Shown here: positions 1-8,005 of the stretch, in pieces
Layout of the letters: every line of letters begins with the position of its first letter
Position numbering within the stretch: position 1 is the first letter of the stretch
Source: Actinomycetota bacterium
Lineage (GTDB): Bacteria > Actinomycetota > Actinomycetes > Mycobacteriales > Mycobacteriaceae
Length of the DNA stretch: 54,244 nucleotides
Reading direction: 5' to 3'
Assembly: GCA_018268465.1 (NCBI GenBank)
Contig: JAFDWN010000019.1
Coordinates: forward strand, 1 to 54,244
Translations under genes and position numbers: made by a program
The notes under the pieces: generated by a model
Database searches by the model: none
Told to the model about the DNA's origin: nothing
The model's input: the letters and a program-made list of their open reading frames with translations, nothing else

Positions 1-63
1 AGTCCTCTTACTACGCACGCTCGCCGGGAGGGGGGTGGCTCGCGGGGAAGGTCGGGGATGGGG

Positions 64-558
64 TCAGTGCCCGGAGGCTTTGAACCGCTCGACGGACCGC
101 TGCACCTCGGCCTCGGCGGCTTCACGGCCCACCCAGTCGGCCGCCTTGACGAACTTGCCCGGCTCCAGGTCCTTGTAATGGACGAAGAAGTGCTTGATCG
201 CCTCCAATTCGAAGGACGGCACGTCGGACAGGTCCTGGATGTGGTCCCAGCGCGGATCGCCCGCCGGCACACACAGCACCTTGTCATCGCCGCCGGCCTC
301 GTCGGTCATCTGGAACATGGCGACCGGGCGCGCCTCCACGATCACGCCGGGGAACAGCGGCTCGGCCAGCAAGACGAGGGCATCGAGGGGATCGCCATCC
401 TCGCCGAGGGTGTCCTCGAAGAAGCCGTAGTCCGTCGGGTAGGCCATCGGAGTGAACAGGTAGCGGTCCAGCCGCACCTTGCCGGTCTCGTGGTCCACCT
501 CGTACTTGTTGCGCGAACCCTTCGGGATCTCGATGACGACGTCGAACTCCACCGGCAC
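64..558 (-). CDS. ppa: inorganic pyrophosphatase
   Basis: Soluble family I inorganic pyrophosphatase of 164 residues, hydrolysing PPi released by biosynthetic reactions to two phosphates in the cytosol. The sequence shows the family signature: an early [13 protein letters not shown] stretch, [11 protein letters not shown], and the metal-binding [10 protein letters not shown] core. Length matches mycobacterial Ppa (about 162). The start is GTG with a GAGGAG ribosome binding site about five bases upstream; the next residues [13 protein letters not shown] fit the family N-terminus. It is divergent from the dacB-like gene, as Rv3628 is from Rv3627c in M. tuberculosis. Identification is secure. 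Confidence 0.97.
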   Translation of the reverse strand: MPVEFDVVIEIPKGSRNKYEVDHETGKVRLDRYLFTPMAYPTDYGFFEDTLGEDGDPLDALVLLAEPLFPGVIVEARPVAMFQMTDEAGGDDKVLCVPAGDPRWDHIQDLSDVPSFELEAIKHFFVHYKDLEPGKFVKAADWVGREAAEAEVQRSVERFKASGH

Positions 559-606
559 GGCTCCTCACTCATGGTCTCGGGTCAGGGGTCGTGGCGCCGA
601 CCCAGC

Positions 607-658
607 GGGTCAACCCGCCGGGTCAACCCTAAAGGAGAGCTACCCTGCACTACAGGGT
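607..658. repeat. repeats in the ppa/dacB divergent spacer
   Basis: The 132-bp spacer between ppa and the dacB-like gene holds a direct repeat, GGGTCAACCC at 607-616 and again at 620-629 (13-bp period), each copy with GGGT/ACCC arms. It is followed by an inverted repeat ACCCTG-cacta-CAGGGT at 642-658. These could be operator or promoter elements for the divergent pair. This is read from sequence only; no regulator is known to me for this motif. Confidence 0.4.
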
Positions 659-690
659 GGTTCGGTCAGTCAATCGGGATCAGGAGAGTT

Positions 691-2076
691 ATGCGGCCCG
701 CTCGGTGGCGTCGGTCCACCCATGTCGTCATCGGGGTGGCGGTCCTTGTGCTGGTCGCGGCCCTGGTGGCCGTCGCCGCCGTGGTCACCACCGGTCAGTC
801 GGCCAGTGACGCGCAGGCGGCCAAACCGGTCCCCGCTCCGGCGACCGCCGACCCTGCGGTGGTCCCCGTGGCCGATTCCGCGCCCGAGCCGGTCCCGGCA
901 CTGCTGGCCGGGGTGCTGGCGCCCGCGCTGGGCGATCCCGACCTGGGCGACCTCACGGGACGTGTCACCGACGCCCTGACCGGTGCCGAACTGTGGGCCA
1001 AGGGGCCCGGCATCCCGATGCAGCCGGCGTCGACCAACAAGGTGCTCACCGCCGCCGCGGCGCTGCTGACGCTGGACCGGGACGCCACGATCACCACCAC
1101 CGTCGTCACCGACGAGCGCGTCGCACCCGGCGTGGTCGTCCTCAAGGGCGGGGGGGATCCGACGCTGTCGGCCGCGCCGGCGGGCAAGCCCACCTGGTAT
1201 CGCGACGCCGCGCGTGTCACCGACCTCGCCGACCAGGTGCGCCGCACAGGCATGAAGGTCACCGCGGTCGCCGTCGACGTCAGCGCCTACAGCGGCCCGA
1301 CGATGGCGCCGGGGTGGGATCCGATGGACATCCAGGGCGGCGATATCGCGCCGATCCAGCCCGTCATGCTCGACGGCGGCCGCACCCAGCCGGTGAGCAC
1401 CGACTCCCGCCGTTCGGTGACCCCGGCGCTGGACGCGGGCCGCGCCCTCGCCGTCGCGCTGGGTGCGGATCCGGCGACGGTGACGGTGCTGCCGTCGGCC
1501 TTCCGCGGTCAGCAGATCGCGGCCGTGCAGTCGCCCCCGCTGATGGAACGGCTGCGCGAGATGATGAACGCCTCGGACAACGTGATCGCCGAGTCGGTCG
1601 GCCGGGAGGTGGCCGACCACCTCAACCGGCCGCAGAGCTTCGACGGTGCCGTCCAGGCGGTTCTGACCCAGCTCGCCGGGGTGGGCATCGATACCAACGG
1701 CGCCCACCTGGTCGACTCCAGCGGGTTGTCGGTCGAGGACCGGTTGACCGCCGAGACCCTCGACGAGGTGGTCAACGCCGCGGCCGGCAGCGCCGAACCC
1801 GCCTTGCGGCCGTTGGTCGACCTGCTGCCCATTGCGGGCGGCAGCGGCACCCTGTCCAACCGTTATGTCGACACCGACTCCGGCAGGGCCGCCGTCGGCT
1901 GGCTGCGCGCCAAGACCGGGTCGCTCACCGGCACCAACGCGCTGGCCGGCATCGTCACCGACACCGGCGGGCGCGTGCTGACGTTCGCGCTCATCTCCAA
2001 CAACGCGGGGCCGACGGGCCGCACCGCGATCGATGCGGTGGCCGCCAGTCTGCGGTCGTGCGGATGCGCCGCATGA
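691..2076 (+). CDS. dacB: D-alanyl-D-alanine carboxypeptidase, PBP4/peptidase S13 family
   Basis: Periplasmic penicillin-binding DD-carboxypeptidase/endopeptidase that trims peptidoglycan stem peptides, 461 residues. All three penicillin-binding motifs are visible: SxxK as STNK at residues 114-117 (catalytic Ser114), SxN as SDN at 295-297, and KTG at 408-410. An N-terminal hydrophobic segment (about residues 11-35, VVIGVAVLVLVAALVAVAAVV) is a signal anchor, followed by an Ala/Pro-rich linker. I chose the ATG preceded by CAGGAGAG; a much longer upstream frame lies antisense to ppa and is not coding. It is the Rv3627c equivalent and overlaps the next gene by 4 bp (ATGA), so they are translationally coupled. 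Confidence 0.93.
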   Translation: MRPARWRRSTHVVIGVAVLVLVAALVAVAAVVTTGQSASDAQAAKPVPAPATADPAVVPVADSAPEPVPALLAGVLAPALGDPDLGDLTGRVTDALTGAELWAKGPGIPMQPASTNKVLTAAAALLTLDRDATITTTVVTDERVAPGVVVLKGGGDPTLSAAPAGKPTWYRDAARVTDLADQVRRTGMKVTAVAVDVSAYSGPTMAPGWDPMDIQGGDIAPIQPVMLDGGRTQPVSTDSRRSVTPALDAGRALAVALGADPATVTVLPSAFRGQQIAAVQSPPLMERLREMMNASDNVIAESVGREVADHLNRPQSFDGAVQAVLTQLAGVGIDTNGAHLVDSSGLSVEDRLTAETLDEVVNAAAGSAEPALRPLVDLLPIAGGSGTLSNRYVDTDSGRAAVGWLRAKTGSLTGTNALAGIVTDTGGRVLTFALISNNAGPTGRTAIDAVAASLRSCGCAA

Positions 2077-3128
2077 ACGCGAGCAAGATGACGGTGGGGC
2101 ACACGGTCGACTGGCAGTTCGCCGCCACCGTCGGGGCCAAGCTGGCCCGGCCCGGCCCGGCGGCCACCGAATACACCCGCACGCAGGCGATCACGCAGCT
2201 GGCCGGCGCCGCACGCGACGCCGAACTGCCCGTCCGCGAGGTCACCGGCCTGAACGAGGGGGCCGCGGTCACCGAAGCGCGCATCGTCGACCGGCCCGAG
2301 TGGATCCGGGCCGCGACGCAGTCCATGCGGGCGATGACGGGCGGCGACGGTGAGGGCGGCGCCAAACCCAATGCCGTCACCGGTCGCATCACCGGCGCGC
2401 AGACGGGTGCGGTGCTGGCGTTCATCTCCTCGGGCATTCTCGGCCAATACGACCCGTTCGGCCCGAACGGCGGCGAACTTCTGCTGGTCTATCCGAACGT
2501 GATCGCGGTGGAGCGTCAGCTGCGGGTGGCCCCCGCGGACTTCCGGCTCTGGGTCTGTCTGCACGAGGTCACCCACCGGGTGCAGTTCCGCGCCAATCCG
2601 TGGCTGGCCGACCACATGTCGCAGGCACTGGCCGTACTCACCGAGGACGGCGGCGACGACGTCGCGGCGGTGGCCGGCCGCCTTGCCGAATTCGTGCGCA
2701 GCCGGCGCGCCGGTGACGCTGCGGCGGAACCGAATTCGGGTGGCATCATCGGTGTGCTGCGCGCGGTGCAGTCCGAGCCTCAGCGTCAGGCGCTCGACCA
2801 GTTGCTGGTGCTCGGCACGTTGCTGGAGGGCCACGCCGACCATGTGATGGACGCGGTCGGGCCCGCCGTCGTGCCGACGGTGGCCACCATCCGCCGCCGC
2901 TTCGACGAACGCCGCCGCCGCAAGCAACCGCCGCTGCAGCGCCTGGTGCGTGCGCTGCTCGGCTTCGACGCCAAACTCAGCCAGTACACCCGCGGCAAGG
3001 CGTTCGTCGACGACGTGGTGACCAAGGTGGGGATGGCGCGGTTCAACAGCGTCTGGTCCGGGCCCGAAACCCTGCCTTTGCCAACGGAAATCGATGAGCC
3101 GCAGCGATGGATCGACAGGGTGCTGTAG
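2073..3128 (+). CDS. zinc-dependent metalloprotease, zincin_2 / DUF2342 family
   Basis: Predicted zincin of 351 residues, conserved in actinobacteria next to dacB and tilS (Rv3626c in M. tuberculosis). The zinc motif HExxH appears as HEVTH at residues 164-168, in the context WVCLHEVTHRVQF. This family is sometimes named an F420-biosynthesis-associated or putative hydrolase protein, but its substrate is not established. The start ATG overlaps the dacB stop as ATGA; an in-frame ATG lies 9 bases further upstream. No signal peptide is evident, so it is probably cytosolic. Its C-terminus overlaps the tilS start by 22 bp. Confidence 0.88.
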   Translation: MNASKMTVGHTVDWQFAATVGAKLARPGPAATEYTRTQAITQLAGAARDAELPVREVTGLNEGAAVTEARIVDRPEWIRAATQSMRAMTGGDGEGGAKPNAVTGRITGAQTGAVLAFISSGILGQYDPFGPNGGELLLVYPNVIAVERQLRVAPADFRLWVCLHEVTHRVQFRANPWLADHMSQALAVLTEDGGDDVAAVAGRLAEFVRSRRAGDAAAEPNSGGIIGVLRAVQSEPQRQALDQLLVLGTLLEGHADHVMDAVGPAVVPTVATIRRRFDERRRRKQPPLQRLVRALLGFDAKLSQYTRGKAFVDDVVTKVGMARFNSVWSGPETLPLPTEIDEPQRWIDRVL

Positions 3129-4081
3129 CCGCGCTGCGCACCGCGGTGGCCGGGTTCGCCCGTGCCCACATCCCCGAGGAGCGGCCGTGGTGTGTGGCGC
3201 TCTCGGGCGGGGCCGATTCGCTGGCGCTGACGGCGGTGGCGGCCGGGATGCGGCCCACCACCGCGCTGATCGTCGACCATCGCATCCAGTCCGGGTCGGC
3301 GCGGGTGGCCGGCATCGCGCGCGATCAGGCGCTGCAGCTGGGATGTGTTGACGCGCAGGTGCTTTGCGTCGACGTCGGGAGTGCCGGCGGCCCGGAAGCG
3401 GCCGCCAGATCGGCGCGTTACCAGGCGCTGGGCACCGCGCGCGGCGACGCGCCGGTGCTGCTCGCGCACACCCTCGACGATCAGGCGGAGACGGTGCTGC
3501 TCGGCTTGGGCCGCGGGTCGGGCGCCCGGTCGATCGCGGGGATGCGCCCCCACGATCCGCCGTGGCTGCGGCCGCTGCTGGGGGTGCGCCGCGCGGACAC
3601 CCACGCCGCCTGCGCCGAACTGGGCCTCGCGCCCTGGCAGGATCCGCACAACTCCGACCCGCGGTTTACCCGGGCGCGGTTACGCGGGGAGGTGCTACCC
3701 GTCCTGGAGGACGTGCTCGGCGGCGGGGTGGCCGAGGCACTGGCGCGCACGGCCGCGGCGCTCCGTGACGACAACGACGCACTCGACGACCTCGCCGGGC
3801 GGGCGCTGGCCGAGGTGACGACCGAGACGCCGGCAGGCGCAGGCCTCGACACGGGCCGGCTGGCGGCACTGCCGCACGCGGTTCGGCGCCGGGTCATCCG
3901 GGGTTGGCTGCTCGCGGGTGGGGCCAGTGGTCTGACCGACAAACACATCCGCGGCGTCGACGCGCTCGTTACGTCGTGGCGGGGTCAGGGCGGTGTCGCG
4001 GTCGGTTCGCCGCTGCGCCGGACGCGGCTGATCGCCGACCGCCGCGATGGGCTGCTGCGGCTGCACACCGAACCGGTGTAG
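3107..4081 (+). CDS. tilS: tRNA(Ile)-lysidine synthase
   Basis: ATP-dependent N-type PP-loop ligase that attaches lysine to C34 of tRNA-Ile(CAU), changing its identity from Met to Ile. The PP-loop signature SGGADS lies at residues 33-38, and the family motifs LLAHTLDDQAETVLLGL and WQDPHNSDPRFTRARLR follow. At 324 residues it is the typical short actinobacterial form. It begins inside the end of the zincin gene (22-bp overlap). The neighbours zincin and hpt are the same as in M. tuberculosis (Rv3625c). Confidence 0.95.
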   Translation: MDRQGAVAALRTAVAGFARAHIPEERPWCVALSGGADSLALTAVAAGMRPTTALIVDHRIQSGSARVAGIARDQALQLGCVDAQVLCVDVGSAGGPEAAARSARYQALGTARGDAPVLLAHTLDDQAETVLLGLGRGSGARSIAGMRPHDPPWLRPLLGVRRADTHAACAELGLAPWQDPHNSDPRFTRARLRGEVLPVLEDVLGGGVAEALARTAAALRDDNDALDDLAGRALAEVTTETPAGAGLDTGRLAALPHAVRRRVIRGWLLAGGASGLTDKHIRGVDALVTSWRGQGGVAVGSPLRRTRLIADRRDGLLRLHTEPV

Positions 4082-4090
4082 CGACTTGCG

Positions 4091-4120
4091 TTGGTTAACA
4101 GCGCGTTCGCATGGCACGCT
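4091..4120 (+). promoter_or_regulatory. candidate promoter for leaderless hpt
   Basis: TTGGTT at 4091-4096 and CACGCT at 4115-4120 are spaced by 18 bp, and the second hexamer ends six bases before the GTG at 4127. No ribosome binding site precedes that GTG. The layout fits a mycobacterial leaderless promoter with transcription starting at the start codon. Inference from spacing only. Confidence 0.4.
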
Positions 4121-4126
4121 GTGGAC

Positions 4127-4711
4127 GTGCCAGCAGAATTCGCCGCCGCGCTGTACCCGGGCGACATCAAATCGGTGCTGCTCTCCGAGGACCAGATCCG
4201 AACCCGCACGGCCGAACTGGGCCGGCTGATCGGCGAGGAGTACAGCCACATCGTCGCCGACAACAGCGAGGACTTGCTGCTGGTCACGGTGCTCAAGGGC
4301 GCGGTCATGTTCGTCACCGACCTGGCGCGGTCGATACCGCAGCCCACCCAGTTGGAGTTCATGGCGGTGAGTTCCTACGGGTCGTCGACGTCGTCGTCGG
4401 GCGTCGTGCGCATCCTCAAGGACCTGGACCGCGACATCAACGACCGCGACGTGCTGATCGTCGAGGACATCGTCGACTCCGGCCTGACGCTGTCGTGGTT
4501 GCTGCGTAACCTCGCGACGCGTCATCCGCGATCGTTGCGCGTCTGCACGCTGTTGCGGAAACCCGATGCGGTGCGCGCCGACGTCGACATCACCTACGTC
4601 GGTTTCGACATCCCCAACGAGTTCGTCGTGGGGTACGGACTGGACTACGCGGAGCGTTACCGCGACCTGCCGTACATCGGGACCCTGGACCCCAAGGTGT
4701 ACGCGCACTGA
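4127..4711 (+). CDS. hpt: hypoxanthine-guanine phosphoribosyltransferase
   Basis: Purine salvage enzyme converting hypoxanthine or guanine plus PRPP to IMP or GMP, cytosolic. The PRPP-binding loop [14 protein letters not shown] and the [19 protein letters not shown] and [11 protein letters not shown] segments are diagnostic. I chose the GTG giving [19 protein letters not shown], about 194 residues. A GTG six bases upstream or a TTG at 4091 are alternatives that add at most 12 residues; neither has a clear ribosome binding site. It is the Rv3624c equivalent, and ends the conserved block before the accessory region. Confidence 0.94.
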   Translation: MPAEFAAALYPGDIKSVLLSEDQIRTRTAELGRLIGEEYSHIVADNSEDLLLVTVLKGAVMFVTDLARSIPQPTQLEFMAVSSYGSSTSSSGVVRILKDLDRDINDRDVLIVEDIVDSGLTLSWLLRNLATRHPRSLRVCTLLRKPDAVRADVDITYVGFDIPNEFVVGYGLDYAERYRDLPYIGTLDPKVYAH

Positions 4712-4736
4712 CAGCCGTCGCCAAGGGCAGCCTTGC

Positions 4737-4781
4737 TTGACGGTCCGATCCGCCCCGGAGGAACATTCAACCAGTTGGTTG
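4737..4781 (+). promoter_or_regulatory. promoter with TetR-type palindrome upstream of the molybdopterin oxidoreductase
   Basis: TTGACG (4737-4742) and GAACAT (4761-4766) form a plausible -35/-10 pair with an 18-bp spacer. Directly downstream lies CAACCA-GT-TGGTTG (4768-4781), a perfect 6-2-6 inverted repeat typical of TetR-family operators; another GGTTG follows at once. It would cover the start of transcription, so repression is likely. No TetR-family gene occurs in the window, so the regulator would be encoded elsewhere. Confidence 0.5.
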
Positions 4782-4822
4782 GTTGACCCGTGCCGCGTCG
4801 GCACGAACCCAAGGGGAGTGAC

Positions 4823-7069
4823 ATGGCCCGGACCGCGCTGCGCATCTGTCCCTTCTGCGAGGCCACCTGCGGACTGACGCTCACCGTCGACGACCGGCTC
4901 GGCCGGGTGACCGGCGCGCGCGGCGACCGCGACGACGTCTTCAGCGCGGGATTCATCTGCCCGAAAGGGGCGAGCTTCCCCCAACTCGACGCCGACCCTG
5001 ACCGTCTGCGCAGTCCACTGGTCCGCAAGAACGGCCGGCTGTGCGAGGTGAGCTGGGACGAGGCGTTCGCCGCGGTGGCCGAGGGGCTTGGCGGCGTGCT
5101 GCGCGAACACGGCGGCAGCTCCGTCGGGGTGTACCTGGGCAACCCGAACGCCCACACCATCGCCGGTGCCCTGTACCCGCCGGTGCTCATCCGTGCGCTG
5201 GGCACCCACCACACCTTCTCGGCCAGCACGCTGGACCAGATGCCCAAACACGTCGCGCTCGGCTACCTGTTCGGCAGTCCCGTCGCGTTCACCGTCCCCG
5301 ATCTCGACCGCACCGACTACCTCGTCGTCATCGGTGCCAATCCGCTTGTCTCCAATGGGAGTCTGGCCACCGCGGCCGACTTCGGCGGAAAACTCAAGGC
5401 ACTGCGCGACAGGGGCGGCAGGCTGGTGGTGATCGACCCCGTCCGCACCCGCACCGCCGCGCTGGCCGACCGCCACCTCGCTGCGCTACCGGGCACCGAC
5501 GCCGCGCTGCTGTTCGCCGTCGTGCACGTGCTGTTCGAGGAGAACCTCGTCTCACCCGATCTCGGCGGGGTGGCCGCGCACGTCAACGGTGTCGACGAGA
5601 TCAGGGATCTGGCAGCCGATTTCGCACCCGAGGTGGTGGCGGACCACTGCGGCGTGCCCGCGTCGGACATCCGCACGCTGGCCAGGGAGGTCGCGGGCGC
5701 CACGGCCGCGGCGGTGTACGGACGGATCGGCACGTGCACAGTCGAATTCGGCACGATCGGCAGCTGGCTGATCGACGTCGTCAACATCCTCACCGGCAAC
5801 CTGGACCGCCCCGGCGGCGTCATGTTCCCCTTGTCGCCGGTCGCGCCCGCGCCGCGCCCACCGCGGACCGGACGCGGATTCGCCACCGGGCGCTGGCACA
5901 GCCGAGTCTCGGGCTACCCGGAGGTGCTCTCCGAACTGCCCGCCCCGGCCCTGGCGGAGGAGATCGACACCCCCGGCGAGGGCCGGATCCGGGCGATGAT
6001 CACGATCGCGGGCAATCCGGTGTTGTCGGCGCCCGACGGTGAGCACCTGGCCAGGGCGCTGGCCGGCGTCGACTTCATGGTGAGCGTCGACCCCTATCTC
6101 AACGAGACCACCCGCCACGCCGACGTGATCCTGCCGCCGCCGCCCCCGTCGCAGACCGCGCACTTCGACGTCGCGCTCAACAACCTCGCGGTGCGCAACA
6201 ATGCCCGCTACTCGCCTCCCGCACTGCCCCTGGACGACCGGCCCGACGAATCCGACATCCTGTCGCGCCTCATCCTGATCGTCCACGGTGCGGGGCCGGA
6301 TGCCGACCCTGCCCTGGTCGACGAACAGGTGATCGCCGCGGTGCTGGCCAAGGAAACCGCCGACTCCACATCGCCGGTCGCCGGGCGGCAGGTCGACGAA
6401 CTGATCGCGATGCTGCCCGCCGGGAAGGGCTACCAGCGGCGGCTGGACATGATGCTGCGCCTCGGCGCGTACGGAGATGCGTTCGGCGCCAAGCCGGGTG
6501 GCCTCACGCTGCAGCGGCTCGAGGAGCGGCCGCACGGCGTCGACCTCGGGCCGATGCTGCCGCGGCTGGCCGAGGTGCTGCGCACCCCGTCGGGTCGGGT
6601 CGAACTCGCGCCGCGCCCGCTGGCCGAGGACGTCGGCCGGTTACGTGACTCGCTGCAGCGGGCCCGCCCGCGCGGATCGGGTGCGTTCACCCTCGTGGGC
6701 CGCCGGCACCTGCGCTCGAACAACAGCTGGATGCACAATCTGCCCGCGCTGGCGGGCGGGACCAACCGTTGCACGCTGTACGTCCACCCCGACGATGCGG
6801 CCGAGCTGGGGCTCGGCGACATCGCCGTGGTGAAAGGTGCGGCCGGGGAACTGACGGTGCCCGTCGAACTCACCGAGGACATCCGCCGTGGTGTGGTGTC
6901 GCTGCCGCACGGGTGGGGACACGATCAGCAGCAGACACGGATGGCGGTGGCCGCGCGTACCCCCGGCGTCAACGTCAATCAGCTCAACGACGGCACGATG
7001 CTGGACCCGCTGTCGGGAACCGCCGTGCTCAACGGTGTGCCGGTGGAGGTGTCGCCGGTGCTCAGGTGA
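4823..7069 (+). CDS. molybdopterin oxidoreductase with N-terminal 4Fe-4S motif, unknown substrate
   Basis: DMSO-reductase-superfamily molybdoenzyme of 748 residues. The N-terminus binds a 4Fe-4S cluster through Cys9, Cys12, Cys16 and Cys46 (CPFCEATC ... ICPKG). Family domains follow: pterin-binding core (GNPNAHTIAG, LVVIGANPLVSNGS), the ADVILPPP segment near the middle, and a C-terminal molydopterin dinucleotide-binding domain (LRSNNSWMHN, VSLPHGWGH). The ATG has AAGGGGAG seven bases upstream. No signal peptide or Tat motif is seen, so it is probably cytosolic. No Fe-S or membrane partner subunit is adjacent, so it is an orphan catalytic subunit. Electron acceptor and substrate are unknown. 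Confidence 0.85.
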   Translation: MARTALRICPFCEATCGLTLTVDDRLGRVTGARGDRDDVFSAGFICPKGASFPQLDADPDRLRSPLVRKNGRLCEVSWDEAFAAVAEGLGGVLREHGGSSVGVYLGNPNAHTIAGALYPPVLIRALGTHHTFSASTLDQMPKHVALGYLFGSPVAFTVPDLDRTDYLVVIGANPLVSNGSLATAADFGGKLKALRDRGGRLVVIDPVRTRTAALADRHLAALPGTDAALLFAVVHVLFEENLVSPDLGGVAAHVNGVDEIRDLAADFAPEVVADHCGVPASDIRTLAREVAGATAAAVYGRIGTCTVEFGTIGSWLIDVVNILTGNLDRPGGVMFPLSPVAPAPRPPRTGRGFATGRWHSRVSGYPEVLSELPAPALAEEIDTPGEGRIRAMITIAGNPVLSAPDGEHLARALAGVDFMVSVDPYLNETTRHADVILPPPPPSQTAHFDVALNNLAVRNNARYSPPALPLDDRPDESDILSRLILIVHGAGPDADPALVDEQVIAAVLAKETADSTSPVAGRQVDELIAMLPAGKGYQRRLDMMLRLGAYGDAFGAKPGGLTLQRLEERPHGVDLGPMLPRLAEVLRTPSGRVELAPRPLAEDVGRLRDSLQRARPRGSGAFTLVGRRHLRSNNSWMHNLPALAGGTNRCTLYVHPDDAAELGLGDIAVVKGAAGELTVPVELTEDIRRGVVSLPHGWGHDQQQTRMAVAARTPGVNVNQLNDGTMLDPLSGTAVLNGVPVEVSPVLR

Positions 7070-7790
7070 GTTCCCACACCACCGTGACGCTGAACCCGAC
7101 CGTCTGCTGCCCCGGCTCAAGCGGCACCGCTTCCATGGCGACCCGGGGCATCGGCACCGGAGGGGCGGACGCGGCGGATTCGGAGATCGACAGCACGGTG
7201 CCGAGATTCAGCCCCGACAGCTCCGCGAACTGCCCGGCACGGTTCTTGGCGTCCTCGAACGCACGGCTGCGCGCGTCGCGGATGAGTTGGGAGTCGTCCT
7301 CGATCGAGTAGTTCACCGAATTGATCCGGGTGGCGTCGCCGCCGGTGCTCGCGATGAGCGACAACGCCTCGGACGCCTTGCCGATGTCGCGAATCGTCAC
7401 GTCGATGGAGTTGCTGGCGCGGTAACCGGTGATGGCGTTGCCGTCCGTGCCGAACTGCGGCTGCAGGCTGACCTGGGTGGTCCCGATATCGCGGCGTTGG
7501 ATACCCGAATCGACGAGCCCGTCGATCACCGCCTGTTGACGCTCACTGGCCTGGTTGAGTGCGCCGGTGGCGTCGGGCGCGACGAACTCCATCGACACGT
7601 TGGCGATCAGCGTGTCCGGAGTGCCCTGAACCTGGCCCTCGCCCACGACGGTGACCTGCCGCGGTGCCGTGCCGCCCGTCGCCGCCGGTCCCGAGGAAGC
7701 GTCGCAAGCGGCGACGGCGGTGACCGCCAGTCCGGCGAGCGCGACGACGACTGCGCGGATCAAGGCCCTGGGCGCTGCGGGGATCGGCAT
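7062..7790 (-). CDS. lpqG: SIMPL-domain lipoprotein, LpqG-like
   Basis: Exported lipoprotein of 242 residues with a SIMPL (DUF541) domain. The N-terminus MPIPAAPRALIRAVVV is followed by a hydrophobic stretch and the lipobox TAVAAC, so lipid attachment is at Cys28 or thereabouts. The SIMPL domain starts with RQVTVVGEGQVQGTPD and contains the usual paired VSLQPQFG and INSVNYSIEDDSQL segments. Its position next to hpt matches M. tuberculosis lpqG (Rv3623). The start chosen puts the lipobox in the right place; an upstream in-frame start would add 23 polar residues. Its 3' end overlaps the convergent molybdoenzyme by 8 bp. Function of the family is unclear. Confidence 0.85.
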   Translation of the reverse strand: MPIPAAPRALIRAVVVALAGLAVTAVAACDASSGPAATGGTAPRQVTVVGEGQVQGTPDTLIANVSMEFVAPDATGALNQASERQQAVIDGLVDSGIQRRDIGTTQVSLQPQFGTDGNAITGYRASNSIDVTIRDIGKASEALSLIASTGGDATRINSVNYSIEDDSQLIRDARSRAFEDAKNRAGQFAELSGLNLGTVLSISESAASAPPVPMPRVAMEAVPLEPGQQTVGFSVTVVWELT

Positions 7791-7797
7791 GCCTCGC

Positions 7798-7803
7798 ACC
7801 CTA
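7798..7803 (-). promoter_or_regulatory. -10 element of the lpqG-like gene
   Basis: On the minus strand TAGGGT is followed by seven bases and then the ATG, with no ribosome binding site in between. This TAnnnT-plus-seven arrangement is typical of mycobacterial leaderless transcripts. The rest of the spacer to 8005 shows two copies of GTGTGCCGG but no other clear element. Confidence 0.45.
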
Positions 7804-8005
7804 GCGTCTCGCGCGGACACCCAGGTCGACGCGCCGCTGGTGTGCCGGCCCCCGGGCATCGCCGTGCGTCAAGTGCCGCTCGCGCGGGTGTGCCGGTGGC
7901 CGCGATCACCCCGACCGCGGCGTGTGTCGCGATCGTCGCCGCACGGCGACGGATTCCAGTCGGGCCGCGGATGTCGGCGACCGGCAACCGACGTTGCATC
8001 CGGGT

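Noticed and set aside
58-690. Upstream extension of the dacB-like gene
   Set aside because: It lies antisense to ppa; the signal anchor and ribosome binding site place the start at 691.
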